Counted from the stretch's first letter, positions 33,045-44,388 are shown. The stretch is 64,000 bases of DNA from Muscardinus avellanarius (GCA_963383645.1 OY726572.1:24683292-24747291); one strand, 5' to 3'. Made by a program: numbers and translations. Notes: generated by a model from the sequence alone, not told the origin.

Positions 33045-33725
33045 TGTAAATGAGACTCAGGGAAATTTATCGATTTGCCCAAGGTAGCGATCAGACACTG
33101 CCCACCAGGTGTCCACATTTAGTGTACCATGCACTTTGCAAAGTCCTGGGTTGAGAGGCCCAGAAATCTGGCCAGATCTTGACCCACTTACCTCCTCGGC
33201 TTTTTCTCCAGCTGTGGGGAAGTCAGTATGATCTGCCATCCAGCCTGACAGAAGGTAGATGGTCAACTAGGAGAACCTGTGTCTGAGCTCCTTCCCAGAG
33301 GCAAAACCACAGGCCCAAGACCACAGAGCTAACAGGAGGCAAAGGAGAGCAGCAAGTTTGGGTTCCCTCGCCCTGCCCCTGACTTCACCCTACTTGTACA
33401 TCAAGTACTGTTCAGTGTGATCCTGGCTTCCAGGCTTTATAGACACAAAGCCCAAGGGAAGTCATGCTGCAAAGCCATGATTGCTGGAGATGGTGCCTCT
33501 AAAGACAGCGGGAAAGGGGGTGCGGTGCCTACCAGGCGACGGGTGCTGTGCACAGCCCTCTGCATGATATATCTCATGTCAGTCTCCCAACAGTCTTGTG
33601 AGGCAAGCACTATTTTTATCCTCATTTTATAGGTCAGGAAGAAGAAACACAGAGAGGTTAAGCCATTTTCCTGAGGTCACCAAGTGAGGAAATTGAGGTG
33701 CAACTCCACCAATTTGGGACTCTAA
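33045..33725 (-). mobile_element. Series of inverted MIR fragments
   Basis: Three inverted MIR-like cores lie at about 33045-33110 ('aaatgagactcagggaaatttatcgatttgcccaaggtagcgatc'), 33300-33390 ('cccaagaccacagagctaacaggagg') and 33545-33725 ('catgatatatctcatgtcagtctcccaacagtcttgtgaggcaagcactatttttatcctcattttataggtcagg'). The third is the best preserved. Confidence 0.65.
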
Positions 33726-34998
33726 TGCTGTCTTAGGCAGCTGAAATCCGGGTAACCAGACCTAGGGAGAGAAAGTACAGTGGGGTTAGCAACACTCATG
33801 CTCTCACAATGGCAGTGAAGCTGGTCTGCCCATGTTTAGGCTCCTAGAACTAGACCCAGGCACAGCTCAAGAGCTGTAGAAGGTGAGGCGCCCAGACACA
33901 TCCTGGATTGATGAAATCTGAAGCCCCAGGAGGAGCCCAGAGATCTGTCTAAGCTTCTCAGGTGATTCTAAAACATAGCCAACGTCAAGAACGAACTTTC
34001 TTGCTTTATGAGGACAACGAGTCTAGGGAGGTGAAGCAGCTTTCCCAGGTGTGTAACCAGCAACACCAAGGCCTTCCAATTCTCCATCAGCCGGAAGTGG
34101 GCTTCAGAACTGCCTCTCCCACCTACCAGCTGCTTGACCTTGAGTGAGTCATAGCCTCAAGATAAAAGGTTCAATGTAATTAAACTCTTTGGATAGTAGG
34201 TGTTCAAGAACCATCCAACTCCCCCACTGTGCCTCTCTCTGCCAGACAATGATAGAGACGGCTGCAACCAGGGTGGGCTCTAGACTCTGACCAACCTTGA
34301 GGACAGGCAATGTTTGAGGTGCTCCAGGGCATTCCTGCCCATCATGGTCCTGGGAAGGGGCCTGTGCCAGGTGGGAAACACCAAGTGTGCGTCCTGCCCT
34401 CCACACAACACTTCCACACTAGCATTTCTCCAGAAGTCAGTGTCCCCTAATTCAACTCAGTCCTGACACTGTCTACCAGGAGGCAGCGCCAGGTCCTGCA
34501 GGCCAAGGGCTCCGTCCCACAGGATTTTTGCAAGTAGTAAGTTGCTTTCTCTACCTCTGACCAACTGGCTATAAATCATGGTCCCCATGAGCCCCTCCTT
34601 GGGTTCAGTCAATTTACTAGAGTAGCTCATGGAATTTAGGGAAACACTTTACTTATGTTTACCCATTAGTCACAAAGGATATTGATGAACAGTCATAAAG
34701 AAGAGGGAGAAAGGGCAAGCCATGAGGGAAGGGATTCCCCCTCCAGTCACCTCCACACACTGCTATCTGGAAGCTCTCCAAACCCAGTCTCTTGTGGTAT
34801 TTGTGGAAGTTTACAGTGTAGACATGATTGATTAAATCATTGGCCATTGGTGATTAATTCCACTTCCACCTCCCTGGAGGTAAGGATGGGGTGAGATGGG
34901 TATTGACAGTTCCATGTAGTCATATAGTTGGTTTCCCTGGCAACAAGCTCAGATCCTTAAGCTATCCAGAAGTCTACTCAGAGTCATATAAAAGGTGC
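33726..34998. other. Unassigned stretch with CTCF-like motif and weak MIR patches
   Basis: A weak inverted MIR lies at about 33990-34070. A CTCF-like motif CTACCAGGAGGCAGC is on the plus strand at 34473-34487. No coding signal. Confidence 0.4.
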
Positions 34999-35184
34999 CC
35001 CTAGCCAGTCACAGTGGTGCACACCTGAAATCTCAGCTACTCAGAAGGCTGAAGAGATTGCTAGTTCAAGGCCAGCCTAGGAAACTTACACCCATAGTTA
35101 GACCCTATCTTAAAAAAAAAAAAAAAAAAAAAAAGGATTAGTGACGTGGCTCCCGCTGCTTCAATCTTCAGTACTACCACTACC

Positions 35185-35231
<47 letters not shown>

Positions 35232-35234
35232 ACA
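34999..35234 (+). mobile_element. B1-dID SINE with degraded ID half and triplet tail
   Basis: The B1 half 'agccagtcacagtggtgcacacctgaaatc' is followed by an internal A-run at 35112-35134, then a heavily mutated ID half ('ggattagtgacgtggctcc...tcaatcttcagtacta'). The tail is (ACC)n(AAC)n at 35172-35234. Confidence 0.85.
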
Positions 35235-37849
35235 AAGATACTCTTATCATCCAGGAAACTCAAAGGGATTTGGAAGGTCTGTGTCATTTCTACAACTCAG
35301 TAAATTACAAAGGACTTAGGATCTTTCCATTATAAGGTACTGCATATTTCAAAATAGATAGAAGAGGTTTTTATTCTCATCATAAATGATAAATTCAGGA
35401 GGTGATGGATATTCTAACTATCTTGAGTCAGCCAATATAGGTGTACACTTGTATGGAAACATCAAATTGTACCCTTACATATTTTAATTATAAAGTTTCA
35501 AAATTAAGACCAAATATCAGAATGAGAACTTCCCCTACCATAAGTAGTTTTAGGATGGTTTTACATATATTTCTTGTTACAGTACAATATCACTGGACCC
35601 ACGTTCCTCCTCTCAGAAGCCCACCAATCACCAGTGAGAAGTACCCGGGGAGATGGCAGGAAAGGATATCTTATGGTGAAAGGCTACTACTGACCTGTAA
35701 AGGCAGTTCAGGGTCGGGGGACTCCGTGCCTCAGGAAAGGCAGGTGGCTGCCACTGGGTAGACTGTGGAGCCTTGTTTTGAAGAGCCTGGCAGAGTGCCC
35801 CCCGATACAGACAGCTAAAAGGCAAGTTCAGACTCGAGCTTTCATCCTGCACATCTTTATAAATAAGTGTTGAGTAAAACCCGTGGGATAAATGCCCCAA
35901 ACTGTTAGAGATTTCTTTCCAGCATGGTGGAATTATGCAAGACTTTCACTTTCTTGGTTATCCATTACTTTGATATTTTCTTTTTTCCCTAGCAAACATT
36001 GTACTATTTTTGTCATAAAAAGTAATGAATTTTAAAATGCTGGTATAAATATTTGCAGAACGCTTGTTATGTCTGCTTTCAAATAGACTATAAGGGAAAC
36101 AAAAAAGAACCAGTCATGTGTAGATTCATTTTCAAACTAGCCATGAATAGATGTCCTTTGCTTTATGTTTTCTGTTTCAATCATAGCTTCCCTGGGCCTG
36201 GGGCTACCATTGCTTTCCCTACTGGAAGCCCTTTGGCTTTACTCAGCCCTTCTGTCCCTGATATAATTTCCCATCTAAAGTGCCCCTGCCTTCCTCCCCA
36301 GACCCCTATGCCCGAGCGCACGGCGCAGGTATAGTCACATCGGAGGCTTACATGCTGTCCCTCTTTCTGCACCAGAAGACAATTGCCTCCAGTTTGTAGA
36401 ATTAATTTACCACCTTAGCAAATGATCCTGTTCAGCATAGGAAAGGGTCACAACTCCAAAATGGGATCTCCCAGAGAAGCCTCATTGTTTTGTACCAGAG
36501 AAATAGCCCCATTCCAGACAGCCACAGGCACATACTAAGAGGAGACATCTAACAAAAAAGAACTCAAAGGCAGTGTGGGTACACAGGGCTCATGGTGCTC
36601 AGAGGTGCAGAGGTCCACGCGGCAGCCTCTCAGCTTCTTTGCATCGTTTGCCCTGCAACTTTGCCCGGTCTGATGCCCAGACCTGGAGATGTGGGGCATT
36701 ATGAAGTCATGTCACGTGACCACCGGCTCAGCGGCAGTCCTGCAGGCAACCAGGCTGCTGCTCCATCTAGTAGGATGACATGCACATGCCTGAGCTAATC
36801 TGGTCCCCACAGGTGTGAGCAGACGTCTAGTGCTTCCAGATGAGCGCTCCTCACTCAACATGGTCCCTAAGTGTGAGACAATCACCTCACTGCATGTTCA
36901 CCCCAAATCACACTATCTCTCTTTCCCTGCTTATGGAAACAAACGCCTACTGATTGGTTTTAGTGCAAGACCTTTTGCTCTAGTTTCCAACCTGGTTCCT
37001 CCCAGGGGAAAAGGCAAGGATGATCCTGACCCCGCACCTTCTTTTCTTATGAGCTGATGTTAGACAGCAGCTCCGTATAAGAAGAGACCCCAGGATCTGT
37101 TGGTGCAAGTTTGCCAGGTCCTGCTTCATTTGTGGCTAACATTCATTTGTTCTCTTTCCACCCAGCTCTAGAACCTGGGCTCCAGGTTTTGACCTCACCT
37201 AGCCCTTCACCTGTCATGGAAAGTCAACTTCTCCATTGCAAGAGGCACCTGCAGTATCTGGGTTGTAATAGAGGCCACCAGAATATTTGGGAGAGTCTTT
37301 AATTTCGTAATGGCCAAAAGGACTGGGGGAGGGGGGCTGGTATTTAATGGGAAAGGTTTTGCCCTTTTCATGGAACTTAACTGGAAGGATTAGTTTCATG
37401 GGTGCCAAACCCTTCGTAGTTAGAGGAATATGAACTATGAAGGTATTAACCAGGCTCTGGGCTCAGAGAGATGAAATGTTTCTCTGGAAAGGAATCCTGG
37501 CCTCTTGCAGGCCTGGGAAGTGCTGAGGCTTAGCTCCTGAGGAGGACGGCTGGTGCTGACAGCTGGCAGCCAGGGCTCTGGGGCGGCTTGTTGTACAAGA
37601 GCTGGTGGTCCTGGTGTAGATGGTGACTTCCCAGGGCAGGGTGGGGGTCTGGATTCTGCAGAGCCCTCTGAGGGCTCGTATGGTGGCAGAGTTGCCTCAC
37701 AAGTATCGTGTTTATCAGCTTGGGCTGAGTGTCTTTGGAGTGTGGACAGGGGGCGGAGGGAAACAAGCAGCCCTGGGCTTCCTGCCAGGCAGCCTGAGGC
37801 TCAGAGGATCCTGGAAGTCCTGGGACACTGTACATTTACTTCCAGCCCA
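35235..37849. other. Long SINE-free stretch, unassigned
   Basis: About 2.6 kb without a confident repeat or exon. A CpG-containing patch at 36300-36330 ('cccgagcgcacggcgcag') lies between AG and GT dinucleotides but has a poor donor. Short frames only. Confidence 0.35.
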
Positions 37850-38035
37850 TGGGGTTCGAGCACACACTTGGGGCCAGGAAGGCCGAAGGTCCAATCCCAT
37901 TCCCGCTGGGGACCGTAAGTGCTGTAAACAGGTGGCTCCACTTCTCTGAGCCTTCTCACCTGTGCAGTGGGGATGATGAGATCACCCTCCCAGCTTTGCT
38001 TTAAGGCTACGTGAGAAAAAGGCATGAAGGATGCA
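37850..38035 (+). mobile_element. MIR-like SINE, weak
   Basis: 'cacttctctgagccttctcacctgtgcagtggggatgatgagatcacc' and 'tttaaggctacgtgag' fit the second half of MIR. The first half is unclear. Confidence 0.5.
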
Positions 38036-39002
38036 GTGCATCCTTTACTTGGGTATGTGTCTGCTGGGAGAGGCAGGCCCCGAGGGAGGCCGGGGAGGGA
38101 GGGAAGGGCAGACAGGGATGCCAGACCATGAACAGAGATTTTGTATCTTCAAGAAATCTTTTGTTCCTTTGGTTTCTAACATAGTCTGTGGGGAAAGGAG
38201 GGGTGCTCCCTGTGAGCAGAAGAAGGGGCCCAAAACACAGGGTGGTGGAAGAGGGCTCATGGGTGGAGGGGAGGAGACAGAGGAGCAGACACCTCCTCCT
38301 GGGTGGCCAGGAAGATCTGCACACACCTTTTTGTTGTTTCTTGTCTCCGGTAGAGATATAAATCCTATGAATTAAAATAAATTATTTTCTTATTTATAAA
38401 ATGAAGGGAACTTCAAAGCTCTATCCAAGTAAAATCTAGTGTCTAAATACCGTGAGGCGTAGAAATCAGTCCTAGAGAGGCACACATTCACATGTATGTA
38501 GTTTCACATGTGTGCAGTCACTCATGCACCTACAATTTGTTCCCTGGGTTCAATGAGAATAAGCTGATATCTATGGAGAGCCAGGGCACGGAGCCGCAGA
38601 TGCGGGCATACCTATGCTACTGCCGTTAGGTCTTTCCAGCTTGAAGGAAGGCCTAAGATCCAGGGCAACCTCATATCTCTGCATTACTCCCTTAGCAAGG
38701 TGGAGTCATATCAAAGAGAACTCAGCAAATAATCACCCTAAGGCAGACGTAAGGGCCTAAGCTTCCCCACACCCAGATGCACCCACAATGGGCAGAGAGG
38801 CAGGGCCCAGCCCAGGATGTTCTCGGAAGATCAGCCAGTGCCTGATTTGCTTAGGCTAAAACTAGAGGAAGCTGGGGAATGACTTTACATGGTCCTCTTC
38901 CCATGGTTCTTTTGAGCCAGTACCAAGCATGGGGCTCCTGAGAGCAGCCGCACTGAACTTTATGAAGTCACTCATTCACTTGATAACCATTTCTGAGATT
39001 TG
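38036..39002. other. Unassigned sequence
   Basis: Single-copy DNA with overlapping short frames at 38007-38375. No repeat or gene signal recognised. Confidence 0.4.
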
Positions 39003-39141
39003 TGCTCTGCTTTTTGTTTTTTGGAACAAGGTCTCACTAAGTTGTGGAGGGCCTCACTAAGTAGCTGAGGCTGTCTGCGGACCACGATCCTCCAGTCTCA
39101 GCCTCCCAAATCCTGGGATTACAAGCATGCTCTGCTTTTTG
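39003..39141 (-). mobile_element. B1-only SINE (ID half missing) with target-site duplication
   Basis: TGCTCTGCTTTTTG at 39003-39016 and 39128-39141 is a perfect 14-bp duplication around only the inverted B1 half ('ggaacaaggtctcactaagttgtggagggcctcactaagtagctgaggctg' to 'gggattacaagca'). The ID half is absent within intact boundaries, so it was lost before or during insertion. Confidence 0.93.
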
Positions 39142-39699
39142 AGAGCTTGGAGCATGTATTCCGCTCCACCCACCTCTGCTCCCAATACTTCCTCCATTAC
39201 TGATTTCCCAACAGGATGGAGGCCTTCTGCTAGAATGTAAGTGTGGTGTGGGTACATCTCAGTTTAGCAAAATGCAGGGGAGAACAGGGCCTGCAGCCTC
39301 TGGGCGTCAAGTGTCCTCATGAGCTGTGAGTGGAAAGGACTCTCCTTTGCTCTGTGTCCCCTGTCTTGTCACATAAGACGTATCTTCTCAGCTGGTGCCA
39401 GGCTGCATCAGATGCCCCGCTCTTGGTCTGTGCCACCCCCAGACCCCTGCGACCACACCAGACGTCAGGCAGGCCTGACGGTTGCTTCTACACAGCAGAC
39501 ACACTGAAGGTGCCTGGAAGGAAGTGATTCTTTCTGGCTTGGAAACTCAAGAAAAGCTTTAAGAAGGAAGAGGGAGATAGTGAGGATATTAACAGAGGCC
39601 TCAGCCAAAGCTCAATGGCGAAAGACATTTTGCCATAGACCTCAAACACCTCACCGACCTAGAGTCCATCACTTCCCCACACGTGGTTGAGTCTGGGAA
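39142..39699. other. Unassigned sequence
   Basis: Single-copy DNA with two overlapping frames at 39319-39527. No gene signal. Confidence 0.4.
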
Positions 39700-39850
39700 T
39701 CCAAAAGATCTGGTCATCCACTCAGCAGATGGCCTTCGGTGGATCACTGAGGCTTTAATGTTCTCATCTGTAAAATGGGGGTGTTACCACCTGTCATACC
39801 ATTTCTCAGGGTCATTTGAATTTCAAATAATTACACAGAGCAACTAGCCA
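39700..39850 (+). mobile_element. MIR SINE
   Basis: 'gaggctttaatgttctcatctgtaaaatgggggtgttacc' and 'tcagggtcatttgaa' fit the MIR 3' half. Confidence 0.65.
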
Positions 39851-39865
39851 GCAGCCATCTAGTGC
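39851..39865 (-). promoter_or_regulatory. Candidate CTCF binding site
   Basis: The minus strand reads GCACTAGATGGCTGC, matching the CTCF core CACTAGATGGC. It abuts the end of the MIR. Motif evidence only. Confidence 0.45.
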
Positions 39866-40561
39866 ACGTGGTAGGCAGCAACACTGTGTCTCCTCCTCGT
39901 CTATTTCTCTCCTTCTTTGGGCCCCATTTCTCCTTTCTTAAGATGACAGGAAGCTACTCTGACCACACCTCGGTGCCTCAGACACTTAATGGATAGCAGA
40001 GACACCCCAGTTTCTCAGAAGCAAGTGGAACGCAGAGGAGGTCAGACGTCAGGCCGAGCTTGTATCTAAAGCACCGTGGTTTTCCCAGTTCTGGGTGCCT
40101 TTAGACAACGTCAGAAGCTGAAGCTTCAGGAGCCCGAAGGACGGAGCTGGGAACTGACAGGGAGAGGAGACAAGGGCGAGAGGGGAAGCCAAGTTGTTTT
40201 TCATTTTTCAGAACTCGCTGCTCCAGCCAAATAACATCTTTAAATACTACTGACACGACAAAGCCCAACTTCCTGGCTTGGGCTTGAATTTTTTTGTTCT
40301 GTTTTTAAGTCCAGACTTGAAGACTGCCTCTCCTTCAGCCCTGTGTCTGTCAGCCCAGTCCTTTCTGCCCATGAGCTCCCAGCTCACAGCCAGCTCACAT
40401 TTGCCAAGGTCAAGTTGCAATTTCCTTGGCCCCAGCAGTGTGCACTTGAGCGGAGGAGGTGAAAGACTCCAGAAGGCCAGGTGTGGAGGTTTCTCAGGGT
40501 GGAAAGTGGCCTCCTACAGAACTGCTTCCTGTTACTCTCTTAAACTCGGGCTTCTCATGCC
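39866..40561. other. Unassigned sequence
   Basis: Single-copy DNA. The 146-codon frame 40278-40718 runs through the TG repeat and is not credible as a gene. Confidence 0.4.
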
Positions 40562-40610
40562 TCTGTGTGTGTGTGTGTGTGTATGTGTGTGTGTGTGTGT
40601 GTGTGTGTAT
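40562..40610. repeat. (TG)n microsatellite
   Basis: TG repeat with one TA interruption. Confidence 0.97.
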
Positions 40611-40989
40611 TCACACCTGCAGCCAATATTTGGGTGCTGTTGTGCATCTGCCGTAGGTCTTCAATATTTAATAGGAAAGCATTTCCACATCTGTCTGCAG
40701 CTACAACTACAAGAATAAAGCGAGGTGGAGAAATGAGGTAATTATTCCAGTTCTTCAGGTCTTAAGCTACTTCCACCTAAAATAACCAGATAATTGAGGT
40801 CAGAGTGGGTGGTCCATTCTGCCTGAATTACCCACAGGATTACCTCAATTTTCCCATTGCTTTTGTGTGCATAAGACCTAGCATTAATATTATCCAGGTC
40901 AAAGAACACGGATATTAAATAAGCCGCATAAATAAAGACGAGCTTCCTGGCCCAGTCTCTCCGCAGGTGGCACGTTGTGTCATATATCA
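40611..40989. other. Repeat-free block rich in transcription-factor-like words
   Basis: Contains GGTAATTATT, AGATAATTG, GCATTAATATTATCC, AGGTCAAAG and CATAAATAAAG within 250 bp, with low CpG and no repeat signature. It is a candidate conserved noncoding element; conservation cannot be tested here. Confidence 0.35.
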
Positions 40990-41170
40990 ACCATGCTTTT
41001 CAAGCAGCATTTACTTGTTGTGCCAGAACCTGTGTTAGGTGTTAGGGATACAGTAATGACAAAATATTTGGAACATCTATTTTGGTAAAGCAGAAAGAAA
41101 AAATAAGTAAACAAATACAGTGGTTAGAAATCATAGTAAAGGTCAGAATGAATAAAAAAATGTTCTCTAT
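40990..41170 (-). mobile_element. L2-like LINE 3' fragment
   Basis: 'cagcatttacttgttgtgccagaacctgtgttaggtgttagggatacagtaatgacaaaa' resembles the inverted 3' region of L2. Diverged. Confidence 0.5.
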
Positions 41171-41507
41171 GCTTATTGCAAACAATTGTGGGTAATGATC
41201 CCCACAAAAAATAATTAATATTTGTGAGTGTAATTGGCTCACCTATGATTGTTCCCTCTCCCAGAATGCATGGCTATTCATCTAACTGCTGCCACTAGCC
41301 TCTTCCTGGGTTAGACTATGTTCAAGAAACAGGTGTACAGAGAAAATCACTGGCTCCGGCATGAGAAACCCTGAGCCTATGGCTCCTGATAGAAGCATGG
41401 TCTGGAGAGTCACTCACATCTCATTCTTATAATTGGTAGAATGGGCATTCTACCTACCCCACTGAACCACAGGGTTCTCAAGAGGACCAAGAAGATCATG
41501 GAAATAC
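41171..41507. other. Unassigned sequence
   Basis: Single-copy DNA before the SINE cluster. Confidence 0.4.
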
Positions 41508-41528
41508 TCTGCAAATGGTAAAACTCAA

Positions 41529-41730
41529 GCCACGCATGATGGCGTACATGTAATCGCAATACTTCAGAGGTTGAGGCAGAAAGGTCATAGGTTTGAGGTC
41601 AGTCTCAGCTACTTAGCAAGAACTGCAGTAATTTAGAGGAATCCTGTTTTTAAATAAAATAAATAAGATAGGGCTAGGGGTATGGCTTGGAGGTAGAATG
41701 CACCTCCTTAGTTCAATCCCTAGTTCCTGC
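41529..41730 (+). mobile_element. B1-dID SINE
   Basis: 'agccacgcatgatggcgtacatgtaatcgcaatac' to 'tagttcaatccctagttcc', with ID half 'gggctaggggtatggcttggaggtagaatgc'. Similar flanking text ('gcaaatggtaaaactca' and 'gtaagcagcaaaactca') may be the decayed duplication. Confidence 0.9.
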
Positions 41731-41786
41731 CCTCCCCCCACCAAAAAAAAGTAAGCAGCAAAACTCAGAATTAAGGAGGTGTTGAT

Positions 41787-42021
41787 AAAATTGCTCTGCA
41801 CGCCAGGTGTGGTGGGACATGCTTGTAATCCCAGCATTAGGGAGGCTGAGACAGGAGGATCACACGTAGTTTGCGGCCAGCCTCAGCTACTTAGTGAGAT
41901 CTTTTGTAACTCAGTGAGACCCTGTTTTAAAATAAAGAATAAAAAACAGGGCTTAGGGTGTAGCTCAGAGGTAGAATGCCCCTGGGTTCCATCCCTAGTA
42001 CCGAAAAAAAAATTCTCTGCA
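41787..42021 (+). mobile_element. B1-dID SINE with target-site duplication
   Basis: AAAATTGCTCTGCA (41787-41800) and AAAAATTCTCTGCA (to 42021) flank the unit. The ID half 'gggcttagggtgtagctcagaggtagaatgcccctgggttccat' is close to the common form. Confidence 0.93.
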
Positions 42022-42061
42022 AAAAAGTTTAGTAAATCTGAGGGGGAAGGTGGACTCATTC

Positions 42062-42067
<6 letters not shown>

Positions 42068-42096
<29 letters not shown>

Positions 42097-42298
42097 GCCG
42101 GGCGTGGTGGCGCACGCTTGTAATCCCCGCGCTTGGGAGGCAGAGACAGGAGGATCGCGCAGGTTCGAAGCCAGCCGCGCGCGCTGGCTTAGGAGATCCT
42201 GTTTCCAAATATAAAATGTAAAAAGAGGTCTGGGAGTGTAGCCCGGAGGTAGAAGGGCTTCCAGGAACCCCAGTACCACCAAAAAAAAAAAAAAAAAG
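42068..42298 (+). mobile_element. Young CpG-rich B1-dID SINE
   Basis: Body from 42097: 'ggccgggcgtggtggcgcacgcttgtaatccccgcgc', 'ggatcgcgcaggttcgaagcc' and 'agccgcgcgcgctggc'. It carries the derived GGGCTTCCAGGAACCCC in the ID half. It is preceded by a 28-base A-run, perhaps the tail of another retroposition that served as the target. A tail of A then GAA leads into a purine-rich tract. Confidence 0.95.
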
Positions 42299-42395
42299 AA
42301 GAAGAAGAAAGGGAAGGGGGAGAGGAGAGAAGAGGGGAAGCAGAAAAGAGGAAAGGAGAGGGAGAAGGGAAGAAGAGAGGAGAAGGGAAATAGTA
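42298..42395 (+). repeat. Purine-rich (GAA/GGAGA) low-complexity tract
   Basis: About 100 bases almost entirely A and G directly after the SINE tail, such as 'gaagaagaagaaagggaag'. It may be expanded tail sequence. Confidence 0.85.
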
Positions 42396-42689
42396 AATTT
42401 TCCAAAGGGGGTAGACAGGATGAGAAAGTGGAAGAGTGAAGACAGAAGTTACAGTGTTGGAGAAAAAGAACAAGTAAAAGAACCGACCAACCTGGTGTTC
42501 TGCAAATAGGCGCTGCTCACCGCCTCACGCAGTGGTTACAAAGGTGGAAAATATCAACGGGTTCCAAAGAGATTTTGAGGTCAACTCCACTATAACCGCC
42601 AGACAGGTAAGAATGGCTGATCCAGAGCTTATCCAGGGCATCAGATCTGGGCTTCCTGGCACTGGAGCATTTACACTTGGCAAAGATGG
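42396..42689. other. Unassigned; short open frame ending in donor-like sequence
   Basis: The frame from 42532 stays open to 42783. CAG|GTAAGA occurs at 42604-42612 inside it. I see no homology to support an exon. Confidence 0.3.
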
Positions 42690-42885
42690 TGGGTGTGTGT
42701 GTGTGTGTGTGTGTGTGTGCATGGTGCTAGGGATTGAACCCAGGAACAGTCTACCTCTGAGCTGCACTCCCAGCCTTATTTAATTTTTATTTTAAAACTA
42801 GGTCTCTCTAAGTTGCTGCATGCTAGCCTCAAACCTGTGTCTTCCTGTCTCAGCCTCCCAAGCACTGGCATGACAGGTATACTAG
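42690..42885 (-). mobile_element. B1-dID SINE with (TG)n tail
   Basis: (TG)n at about 42690-42719 is the inverted CA tail. The body 'atggtgctagggattgaacccagg' runs to 'gcactggcatgacaggtat'. The 5' end of the B1 half is truncated. Confidence 0.9.
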
Positions 42886-43029
42886 TACTTCAAACTTTTT
42901 TTAGTGGCTTTTTGCAGAGAAGAAAGGAAGATTTGGCAGCTAGACAGGTATTCTGATCACCACAATAGATAAGTCAAACCAAATAAATCATTGGATGACT
43001 TTTCTTTTGGTTTAAATAATGGTAGCAAG

Positions 43030-43195
43030 GATAACATCCACTCACTGCATGCCAAATACCGTGGAATAGATTTTTCAGCCAATGTCATACTTAACCACCG
43101 TATCAACACTATGAGATAGTATCGTCCCCATACACAGATAAGAAAGCCGAGGAACTGGGGGATTAAGGAAGTCACACAGCTGATTTGTGGGTCGC
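43030..43195 (-). mobile_element. MIR SINE
   Basis: 'actcactgcatgccaaataccgtgga', 'tatcaacactatgagatagtatcgtccccatacacagataagaaagccgaggaactggggg' and 'gtcacacagctgatttgtgg' match inverted MIR. Confidence 0.8.
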
Positions 43196-44388
43196 TGGGG
43201 TTTTACATGTCCACCTTCAGAGTTCATCTGTTCCCACAATGCCACTGCTAGACTAATAGAGGAGTTTAGGGTTTTAACGTTGATACTCCGAGCCCCACAT
43301 TGGACCGGCTTGGGAAATAATACCACAGGTGATAATTTCTAAAGAAAAAAAGAGACCAAATCACATAACTCTGGGGAATCAAAAAAAGTATTAACCAATA
43401 CTCTTTCTATGGATGGAAAAACAAAGGGTCTCTACAGTTTAGGTGGCTTGCTCCAGCCACATAACTGGATAGTGACAGCATCCATCCATCGAGGCAAAGA
43501 AAGACGGAAGGATGCTGTCCTCAAGTGGCAGGTGCTACTTCCAGCACTGGATCACTCGGTTCGCCAGGTGAGCCCTGACCAGAAGAAATAGAATGGAATA
43601 AGATAGGGAGTCACATATCATGCTCAAAGTAAGGTAAAGAATGCTGCACGGTCCTTTTCATTGGTGTGTGCGTGCCTCTGTGTGTACAAGTCTGAGTGTA
43701 AAATGACTTCAGGTCACAGTGGGGAGCTTTTGAACACTGCTAGCAAGGGAGTGAGCACAGGGGGGAAGACGAGGCTCGTGGGATTGACAGGAAGTTGAGC
43801 AAAATCCAAGATTTGCTCCCCCAATGCTCACAAAAACAGCTCTAAAATAACCACCGGACCTATTTTTAGTGTGGCCTCAAGTGACCTTTCCTTTGATTTT
43901 TGATATTGACCAAGATGGCTCCCCAACAGCATGCACTGCTCCCGGGAGCTGCCGGAGGCCCAGGAAAGCCGTCAGGCAGGAAGGAGGTGCTGCCAGGCTT
44001 TGCTCTAAACCCCAGAGCTGTTTCCCCTTCCTGACTTCCTTCCCTGCCCGGGGATTAGAGCAGGCTCTGGGAAGAGAGAGCGGCATCCTCCAGAACAGGA
44101 TGTAGCAGGGGACCACACACTCTCTTTGAGTCAGGGTGGCTCTGAGCAGCGCTGGCCACTTCTGGGCCCACTTAGTCACTGCAGGACAACTTAGCCCTCA
44201 GGCTGTAGGAGTAGACAGAGAGGAGATGCTGGAGGGAGGGTAGAGGGCATCTTCCCAGCCTTGACCCTATGGGCCTCAGGGTCCCAGTCCCTGCACCTGG
44301 AGCCCGAACAACACCCAAAGCTCAGGGCGGGAACCAGAAGACAGTTAAAGAATCCCTTCCATGTGTATAAGAAGGCATGCTCAGGCCT

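Noticed and set aside
36302..36328. 27-bp CpG-rich interval between AG and GT (TPMPERTAQ)
   Set aside because: The donor GTATAG is weak, and such short AG...GT intervals are common by chance.
40278..40718. 146-codon frame with a Cys-Val run
   Set aside because: The frame is kept open by a TG microsatellite.
42532..42612. Open frame reaching a CAG|GTAAGA donor
   Set aside because: No recognisable peptide. The frame remains open past the donor and runs into a SINE.
43409..43591. Frame ending near a CAG|GTGAGC donor
   Set aside because: The start of the frame resembles an inverted MIR; no homology.
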